Shown here: positions 11,040 to 24,409 of the stretch, one piece after another
Numbering within the stretch: the first letter of the stretch is position 1
Layout: every line of letters begins with the position of its first letter
Notes under the pieces: model-generated
What the model was told of the DNA's origin: nothing
The model's input: the letters and a program-made list of their open reading frames with translations, nothing else
Databases searched by the model: none
DNA from: Decorospora gaudefroyi
Lineage: Eukaryota > Ascomycota > Dothideomycetes > Pleosporales > Pleosporaceae
NCBI GenBank assembly: GCA_010015605.1
Contig: ML975276.1
Span: forward strand, 123,962 to 187,961
Direction of reading: 5' to 3'
DNA length: 64,000 nt
Made by a program: the position numbers and the translations under genes

Positions 11040-13174
11040 ATGATAGATGGACTGAGGGGCCAATCTTCAACTGCTCCCAGATCAGTAGTAATGCCGCAGG
11101 CAGCTACACGGACCAATAAATCTTCAGTGAACACCGACTCTTCTATGGCGCGTTCCCCAAAAAACACTACATTTAGTGACTTGGCCGTTCCGCGCTCAAC
11201 GAAGACCCCGTGGGAGCTCGAACGATCCAAGAAGATCTCGTCATGGAGGCGGCGGAAACCTGTCTATGTGTTCCCCGCACACATTTTCAAGGACTTGCCC
11301 AGAGAAGTCTATGATTGCATCGTTGCGCAGCTGGAGCAGATTCATCTTGGACTCGACCAAGCTTGCCCGTCATGCTATCTCAGAGACCTTCGCAGCCTCT
11401 CGTTGACGAGTCGCACGTGGGACAAGGCTGCGAGCGCAGCAATGTAAGTACTTCACAGTGTAGTATGTCGTATAGGCTGGAGCGCGCAGTCTCTAACGTA
11501 TTCGATAGGTACCGGGACGTTTGGGTTCTCACCAACGAAGAGCACGGAAAGCTTCCCAAGTCCAAGATCGGAGGAACGAGTAGACTCAAGTTACTACGAA
11601 GGACGCTTCGGGGGAACTCTGGAATAGCTCGACGGGTCCGGGAATTGCATCTGTCCGACTTCCAGACGCTCTACCAACATGCTACTATTGAGCGAGGAGA
11701 GATTGCGAACCTCATAGCGTCCTTAGTGATGGCGTGTCCACTTTTGGAACGTCTGGTTGGTTTTCATATCCCGTTTTCGCATGCATTCGATCGACTATCG
11801 CACGCAATATCGACGAGGTCAAACCTGAAGGAGCGAGCGTGGATCCTCGCGGAAGAGGACGGAGACTCCGAGGACGAAGACGGATTTGGGCTGAACGGGC
11901 ATTACGTTGCTGCATGCGATCCGACCGAACGCTTTCTCGACTTCAACTCTAATCATGCGGCTCTCTCTTCTCTAATATTGCACCAGGAGCCAGGCCGGTC
12001 TTATACACCGCTCAAATTTCGTGCAGTCGTTGGTTCTTTCCGTCATTTCCCCAACCTACGCCATCTCTCGATTTCCGGGCTTGTGGCCGCCTCGTTCACC
12101 AACCTGACTTTCAAGGCGATACCAGCAAAGCTACTGTCTCTACGTCTGGAGAAATTGCCTGGTGTTACGGAGAGTGGCATTCGTCGCTTTGTCACCTCAC
12201 AATTAGCAGTATCGATCGAAAAACTGGCGCTCATCGATATGGAGATTAGCAGCTTACACGCAATATCGGAAATACTATCAGCTCACCTCACCAATCTAAA
12301 AGACTTCTCCTTCGCCCAGGAGAGAGCGCCCACGCTGTTAGGAAGAAACTCCGTACCCGATTTCTACTCGGCGTCATTGCGGTATATCCACTGGGAGCTC
12401 TATTCAGAAGCTAGTCCATTACCCGCATTTCCTCCATCCTCAAGTATAGATCTCCCTGAGTCGGCATCCCTCCCCTTTACTAGTCCGGAGCCGATTTGCT
12501 GCCTTGCTACCTCGCTCCTTGCAGCGAGCATCAGAGACAACGCCTTCCCGTCTCTGCGCCGCATCCGTATTCCATATGATCCACAAGGTGTAATCCAATC
12601 GCTTTGCAAACCGCTCGCCACAGCGCTGCTGCCCCATGACACATCAAAGTTCGCAACCGCACCACGCATATCCACACTGACCGGGTTCTCGATGATGCTC
12701 GATGAGCATATACCACTCTCGCCCAACGAACACACTTTCTCCTCCGCCTATACTGTAACCTTGCCTTCCCGCGTAGACGCTGTCCTCGGATCCCCGACGT
12801 TCGCGCCCAGTCTGTATCCGCGTTCGCCGCTTCCGCCAATCCGATCCCGTCTCGCAGCACAAGCCCGCATTCTCGCGGCCAGAAGAAATGCCGCCATGGC
12901 CGTCCGCGTCTTCGATCCAGAAGGCAAGGTCCGGCTCGACAAGGCCATCGGAGGCTACGTCGGGCTTGTGGGCAGTAAAATTACGTATGACTTGAAGGCT
13001 GACGGCGGCAGTTCATCGGAGCGCAGCTCGTGGATCACAGGCATCGAGGACCTCGTTGGCGACAGGGACACCGAAGGCGCGGATGGGGAGCCTAGACATA
13101 TGCGGGGGAGCTGTGGACATGTAGTTGGTGTGCGAGTGGGCAAGAACGTTGTGCGGGTGGAGGAAATGTTTTGA
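11040..13174 (+). CDS. F-box / leucine-rich-repeat-like protein
   Basis: Likely substrate adaptor of an SCF ubiquitin ligase. Exon 1 ends at 11443, intron 11444-11508 (GTAAGT, CTAAC branch, GATAG), exon 2 11509-13174. From the ATG at 11040 this gives 689 aa. An F-box-like motif begins at KDLPREVYDCIV and runs through CYLRDLRSLSLTSRTW across the intron to AAMYRDVWV. The following 300 residues have repeating LRR-like hydrophobic spacing (NLRHLSISG, KLLSLRLEKLPG, SIEKLALIDMEI) and an acidic insert near residue 240. Alternative start: a good donor at 10880 and acceptor at 11017 (branch TTGAC) would place an extra in-frame exon starting with ATG at 10824, adding 24 residues; the sequence alone does not decide. 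Substrate unknown. Confidence 0.78.
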
Positions 13175-14879
13175 GTGTGTTGTTTCCGTCACGATCGGAG
13201 GTTCTGCAGATGGCTTTCGTATAGACATATTGTTTCTCTCGTTTTATTGTCGGTCCTTCTTTAGAATATCTTTCTCTCTACCTAGTTTCACAGGATAACC
13301 CCCCTGAAAATTTAGAGCTCATAGTGTCTAGTTAAAGTCGAGGACCACGCTCTTCTCCTTATTTTTTGGCCGAGGTGGTGCTGAGGAGCCGGCAACTTTA
13401 GGATATACGCCCACTAACTTACAGCGGAGATGAGGGATTGGCTTGTTTCAATGATAAATGTTTCCTAAGCGCAATACGAAGCTGTTGAGGGAGGGAGATA
13501 GTGTGGAGGGATAAATTCAGCGGCTTGAGGAAGATGCGGAGATTGTACGTCGCCATGGATTGGGGCTTTGCCAACGTGTGCATCAGCAGCTGATGAAAGA
13601 AGCTGCTAGGCTTAGGTAGCGGGGTGGGAAGAAGATCGACCGTTGGGTAAGTTGTAACATCTTCTACAGCAAGATCCGGTGGAAGTTGAGATCACAGACA
13701 TGACATGGTGGTCGTGTTGCTTAAGCGCAGCTAGATAACTAGTTTGAAACAATACAAACCATCGAGACAGATATTATGACTTGTATTCAGTAGAGAAAGA
13801 CAACTCCTTTGAGTGAGGGCGGAGGTATTCACGGTATTGTTAGAATATTCCTTCTACCTACGATAATACGACGTCAAAAGTTACGCGGACTTCCACTTAC
13901 ATACGTCGTCAATGTATTGCAGCACCTGGTGGGTTCTCCACATAATACCCATAACATGTCTCTAGACAAGTTAGATTCAGGAGAAAATATAGATATTCCC
14001 AATTTCCCACAGAATTGAACTCCAGAGGGAGGTCGTCTCTCGAGCTAGAACAAAATAGGGCAGTGGTACGAACATCACGATGTTAATGTGATAGGGAGGC
14101 GGAATGAATGTGCGGTAGCAGGAACTCACTAGGCCTGATGCCTGCTTCCGCGGGGCCTTCCTAGGCATGTGATCAAAGGCTTGGCGCACCCAGATTCTCA
14201 ACCATCCACCATCGCCCAAGACGGTTCGTTCGAAAACGAAAACCTACACCGGTTGCCATTTTTATCGGTCCTCCTCTCCATTGTAGGCGCCACCGACTTA
14301 CAAGCCTCGCCGGAAGCCCACTGCAGCGCCTGCATCGGCGCCGCGCACTCGTCCAGTCAGGATCAATAATCCCCTCGCCCTGCAGGTTCTAAACCGGGAT
14401 AGCGTCCGCGAGTGGTGAATTTCTTAGCGGAATGCAAATGCTCCCCGATTGCCGCACCCACACGCTTATTCCGGTGATCTTGGTATCACGACGTGGATAC
14501 AGCATGTTATTCCCGCAAATTAGGAAACTTGAATATATAGGCGGCCTGGCCCAGCCTCGGACTGTGCTCGAATAGTAATACATGCCCAGGTTGCATTTGT
14601 CGTTCGGCTCAAAGTAGGTTACAAGGCAAACCAAACTATTCTTTACTCTCTAACTCGCATCCTAGATTACAATTCTCGCTCTACGCCGTTGAACCTGCGG
14701 TCTTATAACCTCTACGCACTATTTTCCGAAACGACAGCCCTGCGCGAAATCCAATCTCCCAAGATAACTCGTGTATATTCCGAATACTACGAAGATATGC
14801 CAACCCGGTCAAACGATTACCAAACATCTTAAACTAAACTCCAATAACTGAACGACAACGGATCGAACTAGGCGGTTTT
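13175..14879. other. Intergenic region without a supported gene
   Basis: About 1.7 kb between convergent transcription units. No open frame above about 80 codons has coding character, and no repeats or RNA genes were recognised. Confidence 0.5.
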
Positions 14880-16582
14880 CTATGCCACCGGTTTGACTGG
14901 AATGTGGCCTTCCAGTTGTGGCATGATATCAAGAATTTTCGGGTCGATTGTCCAATTATTCAGGTCGGCAACTGTGCTTTCAAAGAGGGGTGACATGTGT
15001 GAGCAGCCTGCTTCGATATCCCAGTAATGGCACGCATCGTCCGCGTATGGCCATGCTATGCCAATCAGGCCGATTAGATGTCCAACTGGATACTCCTGGG
15101 GATGGTGATAGAGCAAGTGGCGGACCTGGGGCCTATGAAGATGTCAGTATTGTGCTAATCTAAGAAGTGAAATCGGAGGCATACCATGGAACTAGGTCGA
15201 TGAGCATATCATATGGCGATGTCTCTTGCTTTCCCATTGGCATTAACCATTCCGGGCTCGCATTCATGTTCTCAACACTCGGCCATATGAGATACTGAAA
15301 GGGAATTAGGGACGTCCAAACGCTATCGTAAGCACACTACTTACCCGCATCAATTTTGTCAGGAGCCAGGTCGACGCAAGTCTAACAGGCAGAGGTGTCG
15401 CCGGAAGCAGCTTATTCACTGTCCGTGAACACCACGTCGAAACGGGTTGCGCATCCTGCGGATCGATGAAACCCAGCAACAGGGTGTCCACGTCAATTTC
15501 GGACCTTCCGAATATCTGCACCTCGCTGTACCCACTTCTCAGCAAGTTCCCCTTCGTCCTCCGGTAAAATACGCAATCGAACCCGAATTTCTGAAGAGAA
15601 TTGGTCGCGGCTTCAAGTCCTAAAGGGGACGGGTTCACTGGAGCCACTCCATCGACCAAGTTGTCATTCGAATAGCTCAATGCGGACGATTGACTTTGTT
15701 CTCGACTGAGATCTGTCAGCATGTCACTCTAGTCTGCTACAGGTTCAAAGTACCTTTCTTCACGAGAAGAGCTGCTGTAAGATACAGGCCCCATGTTGTG
15801 CGCGGCATTGGCAAACTGCTCGCTGCTCGGAGTACCAAACGATTCCCCAGCGGGAAGCCCTGGTGTCGGTCCTAGAGAATCGGAGCCTCCCGTCGGATGG
15901 GGCTCACATGGTCCAGCCAAGTTCACCGAAAGGGCTTTCTTGACCTCATCAGCTGAATGATGCGCAAATCCATTTTTTTCAAGCTCGGATGCCCAACTTG
16001 CTGCCGATGCACGATCCGGCGCCATGGCCAGGAGCGACACGACAGACTTCATATCGTCCAATTCCTTGGCCAAGCGCCTCACATGAGCCCGCAGCTGGGT
16101 TGTCGTCTTTCCGTCTTCTGCGACGTCGTACACGCACGTGAGACTTTTCGATTGGCAGGTGTTGCATTTGGGCCTTACTCCGTCGCACTGCATCAAACGT
16201 CAGCCTTTCCGACGGGGCTTCTTTGAACTACTTGCGAACCTTGGACTTGCGTTTTCTGCAGCTCTCGCACGCTATTGATGTAATTTTGCCACGAGGGGTG
16301 CGAAGTGCGTATGTGCCCGAGATCGGGGACTGATTCTGGCCTTGAGCATTACCAAGGGCCCCCCCTAATCCTTGCTTGGGTGCCAGCGGGGCTTTGTGAT
16401 TCGGAGCTACGGCTTCTAACTGTGGACGGATCACGAGATTTGTTTGCGTGGTGTCGAGGTGGAGTGGTCCTTGGCTTTCGTCCCATTCGGAGGGCTCTTG
16501 GCTAATGAATGTCAGCTAGATTCAGATTGGTGTTCACGAGCTTTAACATCAGATGCTGCTTGCATTTTGGAATGCGCCGCAT
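14880..16582 (-). CDS. Zn2Cys6 transcription factor, DUF3425-like C-terminus
   Basis: Six exons: 16582-16548, 16501-16240, 16187-15764, 15712-15345, 15294-15185, 15132-14880; 483 aa. Splicing at 16239-16188 completes the zinc cluster: Cys 90, 93, 100, 107, 110 and 117, with CRKRKSK joined to CDGVRPKCNTC. A short coiled segment follows (QLRAHVRRLAKELDDMKSVV), typical of the dimerisation helix. The C-terminal half reads LVPWPQVRHLLY and ENMNASPEWLMP, the pattern of the DUF3425 domain common to fungal zinc-cluster and bZIP factors. The introns at 15344, 15184 and 16239 are strongly supported by frame and motif continuity. The one at 15763-15713 (GTGAAG donor) has alternative borders, and the 35-base first exon is inferred because no ATG lies in the exon 2 frame. 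Target genes unknown. Confidence 0.75.
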
Positions 16583-16996
16583 CTATATGTGGTTGTTATG
16601 CGGTAGTACTGCATCAACATGCGCGCAATCGATGGTGCTCTGGACCCCGCGCAAGCTAGATAGGTACCCAACATCTCATCCATGGATAAGTATCCGAGAA
16701 CAATGCCGACGGGCATTCCAGGGAACCTAGAGTTGAACGTATTCCAGGGAACCTAGAGATGGACGTGTCATCCTGACAACAATACCGGCAGATCTACCAA
16801 ATTGTCGACTGGGCGTTTATGAGCGTAGAGTGGGAGTGGAGTTTTTCGTCTTCTCTGGAAGTCCGGATACCGCATTCCCACTGAACGGCATAATTGTTGC
16901 GGACCCTGCTCGAAGCGCAATCTCTCAAGAATTATCTGGCGATACCCGTTTTGTCCTTCGGTCTCTGGATCATGTCGATATTTTGGATTCTCTGTT

Positions 16997-17395
16997 TTAT
17001 TTGCGGGTCGTGGTGCAACTGCTTGAAGGTCCGAGATACATGCTGTTGTTCGCTGTTGCCGAAACGAAGGCGCCAGGCAATGAGAGAAAGACTCCAGGTC
17101 GACTTCCAGCCGGGTCACCAAGCAGGAAAATGATGTATATGCCTGATAAAAATCTGTCATGGTAAAAGTACTCACATGTGGATTCCTGTCGCCTGAACAA
17201 CGGCTTCCGAAGCACGACGCAGCAAACGGGGGTTTGAAATATCTTGTGGAAGATCTTCCAGGGCGTCTGGCAGGCTGCCACTGCTATACCAGTAGTTCAA
17301 CCCTGTAGAACAGTTAGCGGATGGACATGAGCTGAAATCGGTGTGCAAATACCCAGAGAAGAGTTTGACGGCTGTGGAGGCATGAATGCGAGCAT
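16997..17395 (-). CDS. Possible small three-exon gene, function unknown
   Basis: Tentative model: exons 17395-17353, 17302-17176 and 17102-16997, 91 aa. The first intron (17352-17303) is convincing: GTATTT donor, GCTAAC branch, CTACAG acceptor, and it joins an ATG-started frame to a well-behaved exon reading LNYWYSSGSLPDALEDLPQD and onwards to ATGIH. The second intron (GTGAGT donor at 17175, acceptor at 17103) is much less certain. I do not recognise the product. No signal peptide or domain is visible. It could be the remnant of a larger gene, since the rest of this neighbourhood is gene-poor. Confidence 0.3.
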
Positions 17396-20300
17396 ATCTT
17401 TGTGCGGAGCTTTCAACGAAGAGATATTTCAGAGTAACGCGGTAAGAAGGAAGAATTTCCGCAAAAATCACTTGGAAGATACACAATGCATATCGGGGAT
17501 TTGGTCTGGATATCCTCACTAGAATAATGGGAGTGAGGATCCCTAGTGTCCGGCCATCTCCTATGCGGCACTGCTAACAAGCACATAGGGCTGGAGCGAA
17601 GTTTGAAAAGCGTTGTCCATCTAAACACCAGCTCGCGGATGCGCTGGACCTAGTACTTTAGCGCACCATATTGCCAGCAACCGCGGGGAAATCGGGTTAG
17701 TGGACGGCATTTATGGACTAGGCTAGAACGGCCGCTTTCCACAAACTCCGCCAAAAGCATACCAATGCGAACGCAAATCTTCTGTAACTTTTCCGGTTGC
17801 CTACCATCGTTTTCGCCTCCTCTGAGATGTCATTGCGATGTAGCTGGGTTTGCGCGATCGACTTTGAAGGCGCCATTGACACGATCAGCGCCGTCGTGTG
17901 GAATCGGACCCTTTTTCCCCTAATGTACGTAGCAGACGCAGATACGATTAGGTCACGCAGTATTGCAAGCCTGTCGATCGGCGCTCTGCCATTCACTCCG
18001 GTCGCATTGGCGTGCGGCAGATCGTCAGAGGAAGATTTTCAACACCATTCGAGACCTTTATGGATTTTAGTTGCCTCACATCCCTACAGTCTTGTAAATC
18101 ATCCAGGTACTGGTACACCGAACTTCTTGGACGAGAGCTGGCATGACGGCATAGTCAATTCGGCCCGATACCAGATGAGCATGCCGGTGGAACTGCTGCG
18201 CTCAAGCGGGATCCGCCTTGCAAAAGCCGCGTAGTCCGGAGCTGGGAGCACGAAGTATGGTTGTTTATGACGTAAACTTTGAGTTTCATTCTCCGCTTCA
18301 CAAGGAATTCATGAATGTTGGATGTCCCCGCCCAATGTAGACACCCACAGGGGGCCGGGGACTGCGTGCCGGCCAAGAACAAAGCTCTTCCGCATACGCA
18401 GCAGGGTACAAAACGCCACCGCCAAATGATAACACGACAAGCCACCAAGGTCTTGTATCTTGATCAATGCGCTTTGGCTCAGACGACCTATTCTCACATG
18501 TTGAATTTGACAGTCAGTTGCAACATGCCTCTTCTGAACCTTGCTTTGGAGCTAACACAAGAAAACGGCAACGGCGCCCCAGACCTTCTCCTCGCCGATT
18601 CCTCACTTTATGCATTATTGCTAGTTTACGACCCGATACCGGTATAGTTCGAAAACAAAAATTAGACTATCGACTACTTATCCTTAAGGTTGTGTCGGCC
18701 TTTCTGACAGCACGCCGCTCACTTTGACCCCGTTGCCTCACCCTTGTCCAACCTTTACTCTTTATCAACTGTTTTATTACAATTAATATCGAACAACAGT
18801 TTGGAGTCGGCTCGACTTGGCCTCAACAGGTATATCTACCCGCAGCACTTGGTGGACGAGACGCCCAATTGGCCGTCTGGCCGCCGTCCCCGGCTTACCT
18901 ACATAAACGCCTTAAATCATGCTCTCCTAGGCAAGTTGCTTTATCTACATCCGATTGGTCCCCAGATCTCGCATATGACCTAATGCTAACTCACCGAGCA
19001 ACTAGCCGTTCATGGGTGCAAATGCAGCATGCCAGGGAAACCACTAACGACCAGATCCACCCTTCTAGTCACGAGTGCAGAGCGACTACGAGGCTCATCA
19101 CAGGATTCACCAAATTCCCCAGAGGGAGCAGTATGATGGACTTGGCTTCGTCGGTGACAGTACCCGCATTGACGGCTGGGCATATACGACATGCGGTACG
19201 CCCGGGTGAGGATGGGGGGGAGATCAACTGTGTAGGGTAGGATGTGTATCCACCAACCGCCATTATTGATACTTCGGTCTTACCACGCTCAGAGACGTGA
19301 AGTCCATCTCTCCACATTCTCATCCACAACTGTGTTTCACGCAGACGCATACGTTATGCATATGTTTGCCACATTTGCGGCTCTTCTGCAGCCACGCTTT
19401 ATCATGTGATAACAAGGTTACGCCATCAACGACGTGCTCTGAAGCTACCAGCTGAACCTGGAACGGCGATTGAAAGCTTACAGCAACTTGAGACCTGTCC
19501 ACGATGGCAAATTGCTGTGTACATCTAACCTGGGATTGCGTTCTTGATTTGGTACGGAACTTTCCCTTGCGTTGATAGCAGAAACACCATACGCTGGCAC
19601 GCTGGAAACCCATGCAGATATGAAATCGAGTCTAGGAGCCGAACCTATCCCTTGGCAGGGTATTGGGCATAAGGGCAAAGTTGCATTTCTCACTGTCGTG
19701 TGTCGCATTCGGCCGCCTTTGGCCGATCAATGACGTTACGTGCGCAAGGTCTTGCGAAGAAGGACGAAGGGAGACTAGATAGCGCTGATGCTGAGGTGTC
19801 TTAGAAAGAGAGGCTAAAAAGTTTGTATGCCGAAGAGAGCTTTCGGGATGAGCATCAAGCTCGTAAATTCAAGCGACTAGGGGTCTAGACCTGGCCTGCT
19901 CTTCACCACAACCATGCAGTTTTCCCCCTGGCATATCGGTTTCCACGCCCCAGCACTTCGGCGCATGGCATACCAGGGTCTCCACTGGGTGTTACCGCCT
20001 CCAGTCTCCAGCATATCAGCGGTCGCCGGTAAAAGCTCCGACACCATTGATTGGTCACACTAGGAACAGACCGCATTAGTACTGCCCTTCAGGGTCTTCA
20101 GGATTTGGTGACAGACGTAGCGGGTATGGCAGCCTCCGATGACCTCCTACTCGTATCCGACCGTCAAGCCCTCCAGCTGGGCGTGCGCAATCGGATACGA
20201 GAATTTCATTCCATCTGATATCCACGAACGAGCCATTCCTTAAAGGCTTATTATCCGCAGTCCCAGAGCATCCACACGCTTGTGCTGCACAGCTAAGACG

Positions 20301-21866
20301 AATAAAGAACCTCGGCGTTGCCCTGTCAATATTTATTAACGTGGACTTGCTCTGACACTGGCACGACTGGCTTCACTGCACCCCAACGCCGAACCTGCTG
20401 GAGACGCTCGAACCTCTCAACAAGCTCCAAACCCCTGGTCCGTGTTTCGACGGATCGAATTCTCTCTTTCATGATTAGTCCATCCGTTGCCTACCTAGTC
20501 CGGCACGCTCCGCTGCAACTTCTGCCCGCATCTAAGCGCAGGGAAGTGAAAGCAACGATACATCGATCCAAGCTTCAATAGTAACGGATGCATGCCTGTG
20601 GATTGATACACAGTAGTACCTCGGGAGGGATCCGCGCCGCTATCCTGAGAGACCCATTATCCCCACTCACTTTGGTCTGCTCCATCACGTCGCTTAGACG
20701 GGTGTCCGGGAGCTACAGAGTATGATCGTGGATTCGCATTGACTGCGTGATCCTGCGTATAGCATCTCCGCGGGTACTTGAGTGTTGTTAGATTGCAGCT
20801 TTACCTAATGTAGTATGCCGAGATTCTTACATATCCTGCGGTTACATGGGTATCGCTCGCGAATCTCAGATGACGCTACTTTTTCGGGTACAAGGACAGA
20901 CTTGGACATATTAAACTTCGAGCCATACTGCTATAGGTAGGCGGAAACCATTCAGTGCTTCCCCATATGCCGTAATCACGCCATATGGGGCCTCGGCTGG
21001 CGTTTCGTGGTGTTACGTTGTACAGTAAGATTTCGGATTCGGGTTCGGATGCATGATATGGCTGTTTCTTATTAAGCAACCTTACCGGTAGTTTTTAGAG
21101 TCCCGGACAGTCCTACTTGATGATGATCCATGGATCGCTGCTACCAGTGCCAGTTCATCAATCATGCCAAAACACAACGACAGCAAGGACCTATTGCTTC
21201 CTCTAATCTAGGGTGCTCTACCTTCGTGGTTCGATTCACTTTCACTTCTCCAACGCAACTCGGACATCATGGGGATTTGCTCAAATTTTAGACCAACGCT
21301 ATAGCAGACAGCTATATCGTTGTGGAAGGAGAGACATTCGGATATGATACAGACTCGTACGGCGGTAATTGCGTTGCGGGTAGGATACCTATCGCCGGAG
21401 GCCCCCCTGCGAGAACGATCAGGTTAAGTGGTTGGCCTCCATAGGTCATGCGAGAGCGCGAGAGGGCGCAATGGTGCCGGAGAATAAGCAGAGGCCGTTG
21501 GGATGCGGAAAATATCTTGCTTTATTGCTGTGAGCCAGAAAGACGTGCTGCCAAACGTCGGGATGAAATAGGCTTAGCGGCCTTGGGTAAAGGTCACGTG
21601 GCGTGCTGAGTAATCCTTCAAGCTCTGGCGCAACTTGCACTTCCCCCCACTGTATCGCGAACTCAGTCGCGCGACACCACCACAACAAGTGCTCTTTCTG
21701 TAGCACATCCCCACACGCTGCCCAGTGCAGCCGCGCCTGTCTCCTTTTCTCTGCTTATACAGTCAGTGATAGAGACACGCACCTGTCCCACCAGAGAAGC
21801 AAGCTGACGCCCCAATCCGTTTCCTGAAGCAATATAGCGTCGCGACAGGTGCAAGTCAAGTACACC
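17396..21866. other. 4.5 kb gene-poor region
   Basis: No gene can be supported. Frames are short (the longest about 145 codons, 17797-18234) and lack domains or consistent splice signals. Base composition looks balanced rather than strongly AT-rich, so this is not an obvious RIP-degraded isochore. Some fragments look faintly protein-like (for example 20876-21079 on the minus strand), so decayed genes are possible. The last 150 bases before 21867 are the promoter/leader of the kinase gene. Confidence 0.4.
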
Positions 21867-24409
21867 ATGTCTCCCTCCAGCTCGGCTTCCGAGGGCGAGG
21901 TGCTCGATACCCGACACAAGGCAAACACCGTCAATTCGCGCGACGAATCTGCGATTAACGGCTCAAGCAGGGTCTTTGGGCTGGATGGTGCTTCAGATAG
22001 CTATCGTGCCTTGAGTCGCTCCCCTTCGCCATACCGCCATAGACGCCGCACGCCATCGCGATCGCCGTCACCGTATCGGAGGAACCGCGCCCGTGATCGG
22101 TCGCCATCGCCATATCGCCGAAGCCGAGAGGATCGGGCTACAAGGGATTCACGGGCGTACAAGCGCAAGGCTTCGCCGCCTCGTGCTCGTCCCGACAAGC
22201 GGCATCATGCTGACCGTGGCAGACACGGTGACCCTCGAAGAGGTCAAGGTCCGCCGCAAGCCGGCTTCGTGAGAGAGCATAATGCTGTGACTGACCGCCC
22301 GTATCCGAAGCCCATCTCGTACGCTGAGGTTGAGAACCCGAAACCCGTCCCCAACTTCCGAGAGGGTCTGTCTAACAACCGGCGCGAGTATGCGCTCGAT
22401 GGTGACTCACAGCGCGGCAATCAGCGCCAGTCCTCTGGCCAGAAACGACAGGCACCCTCCAGCGGCGTCAAAGCACACGCAGTGCAGCCGAGCGTGACCG
22501 AGGACGTTGAGATGTAAGTGGCCACACTCCTTCTCCAATGGGTCTCTCGACGACTTGCGCGTAACTGACAGCTTGCACCAGGAAATCAACCGAAGATACC
22601 ACAGACTATACCCCGGTTCCTGTAGAGGAGAAGGTGCCTACGCAAGAGTCGCGCGAAGAGAAACGTCGCCGCTGGGCTGCTATACGCGCTGCCGCCGAGC
22701 AGCAAAAGCCGAAGGAGAGCCTTCTCCAGCAAGCGGTCCTCACGAATGCATCAGAAGCGACAACGCCCAACGTTGCTTCTCCCGCAGTAGTTGCCGATAG
22801 TCCCGGTTCGCCTTTCGCGTCGCCACGCACCGGTGACCTGGACTCCGTACCTGCTTCTCCAGACGTTATGGTAATCGACAAACAGGCCAGATTCAGTAAC
22901 GGGAACAGCCCCGCAGCAGCGAGTCCATCTGCGGCCGACTATAACCCGATGCAGGATATGCTGGACGATCGTGATAGAGCAGCCAAGAAGAACCAGGCCG
23001 ACGAAGTGTCTTCTGATGCGTACCGCGAGACTGACCCGAAAGCGCTCTCGACCCTGCCGGCTGAAAAAGTCGCTCCCGTCAAGAAGCAAAAGAAAGAATT
23101 CGACATGTTCGCATCCGACGATGAGGATGAAGAGGCAGATGTCGAAGAACCTGCGACGAGTGTCGTTGCCAAGGGAACTGTGCTCGATGAGAAGTTGCTC
23201 GACAACTGGGATGACCCTGAGGGATACTACAAGCTGATTAGCAATGAGCTGGTTGACGGCGGACGCTACCGCATGATCAAAACTCTTGGCCGCGGTGTCT
23301 TCGCCAATGTTGCGCAAGCAGAAGAAGTCAACACGGGCAGCGGGCACTCAAGTCCCAGGATGGTCGCCGTGAAGATGATTCGCCGCAACGATCTGATGAG
23401 ACGCGCCAGTCAGAAGGAAATGGACTTCTTGCGCAAAGTCAACGAGGCAGACCCAGGGGACAAGCGCCACATTATCCGCCTGCTAGGTTCCTTCGACCAC
23501 AAGGGCCACCTATGCATCGTGTTCGAGCACATGTCCAAGAACTTGCGCGACCTGCTCAAGGAAGAGACCAATGGCCACGGTCTGACTCTACCGGCCGTTC
23601 GCATCTACGCTCGCCAGATGCTCCTTGGTCTTCAGCACCTGCAGAACTGTCAAGTCATTCACCTAGATTTGAAACCTGACAACGTCCTGGTCTCTGCCGA
23701 CAAGAAGACCATAAAGCTCGCTGACTTCGGAACCGCCGTTGACAAGCGGGACATCATTGAACGTACCGAGTATCTCGTCAGTCGCTTCTACCGTGCGCCG
23801 GAAATCATACTCGGTATGGATATCGGCTATCCCGTTGACATGTGGGCCGTTGGATGTACAGTGTACGAGCTGTGGACAGGCAAGATTCTCTTCACTGGAC
23901 GGTCAAACAACCAGATGATTAAAGCCTTCATGGACTGCTTGGGCTGGCCGAGCGAGAAGCTGCTAAGGAAGGGTCTCGCTAATAACGTCCTCGAGAACTT
24001 TGAGCTGGGACCGCCACTGAAGTTCATCAGTCGTGAGGTTGACCAAACCAACAAGGTAAGCTTATTAACACCATCCTGGTTTGTTGCTAACTTTCAACAG
24101 CTCTCCGTTCGCAAGATTGAGCAGCAGAAGAAGATCAACCGCGACATGAAAGCCCGGGTTCACGACGCTGCCAGGAACATCTCTACTGGAGGACCAACAG
24201 TCGGCGAATTGAACGACCTGGCCGACTTGCTGAGCGCAAGCCTGCACATGAATGTTGAAAAGCGTATCTCGCCAAAGGAAGCTCTCACGCATAAGTTCTT
24301 CACGAACAAGGCCCTTGCGCCCAAGTCTGCAGCTGTCAAGTCGGCCGTCGTCAAGCCGCCCATGGTGAAGCGTGGTACGCCAGTCGGCACACCTGGCATT
24401 CGTCGGTAA
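21867..24409 (+). CDS. prp4: Serine/threonine kinase of the Prp4 (PRPF4B) family
   Basis: Pre-mRNA splicing kinase; in other eukaryotes Prp4 phosphorylates spliceosomal proteins in the nucleus. Exon 1 21867-22513, intron 22514-22581, exon 2 22582-24055, intron 24056-24100, exon 3 24101-24409; 809 aa. The N-terminal third carries SRSPSPYR-type RS repeats (residues about 50-110), followed by an acidic stretch. The kinase domain (about 440-785) has the glycine loop LGRGVFANV, VAVKMIRR, catalytic VIHLDLKPDN, and DFGTAVDK. The activation and P+1 region, TEYLVSRFYRAPEIILG, and the AVGCTVYELWTGKILFTGRSNNQM block are diagnostic for Prp4. The C-terminal helix carries KRISPKEALTHKFF. The start is the first ATG; an upstream GTG in the same frame is ignored. 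The second intron has length 45 and no in-frame stop. Confidence 0.93.

Noticed and set aside
17797..18234. 145-codon plus-strand frame
   Set aside because: No ATG-proximal leader features, domain or splice signals; composition looks random.
20876..21079. Minus-strand frame with protein-like text (ILLYNVTPRN, WRDYGIWGSTEW)
   Set aside because: Only 67 codons, no partner exons with consistent phase, and no family I can name; too weak to call a pseudogene.
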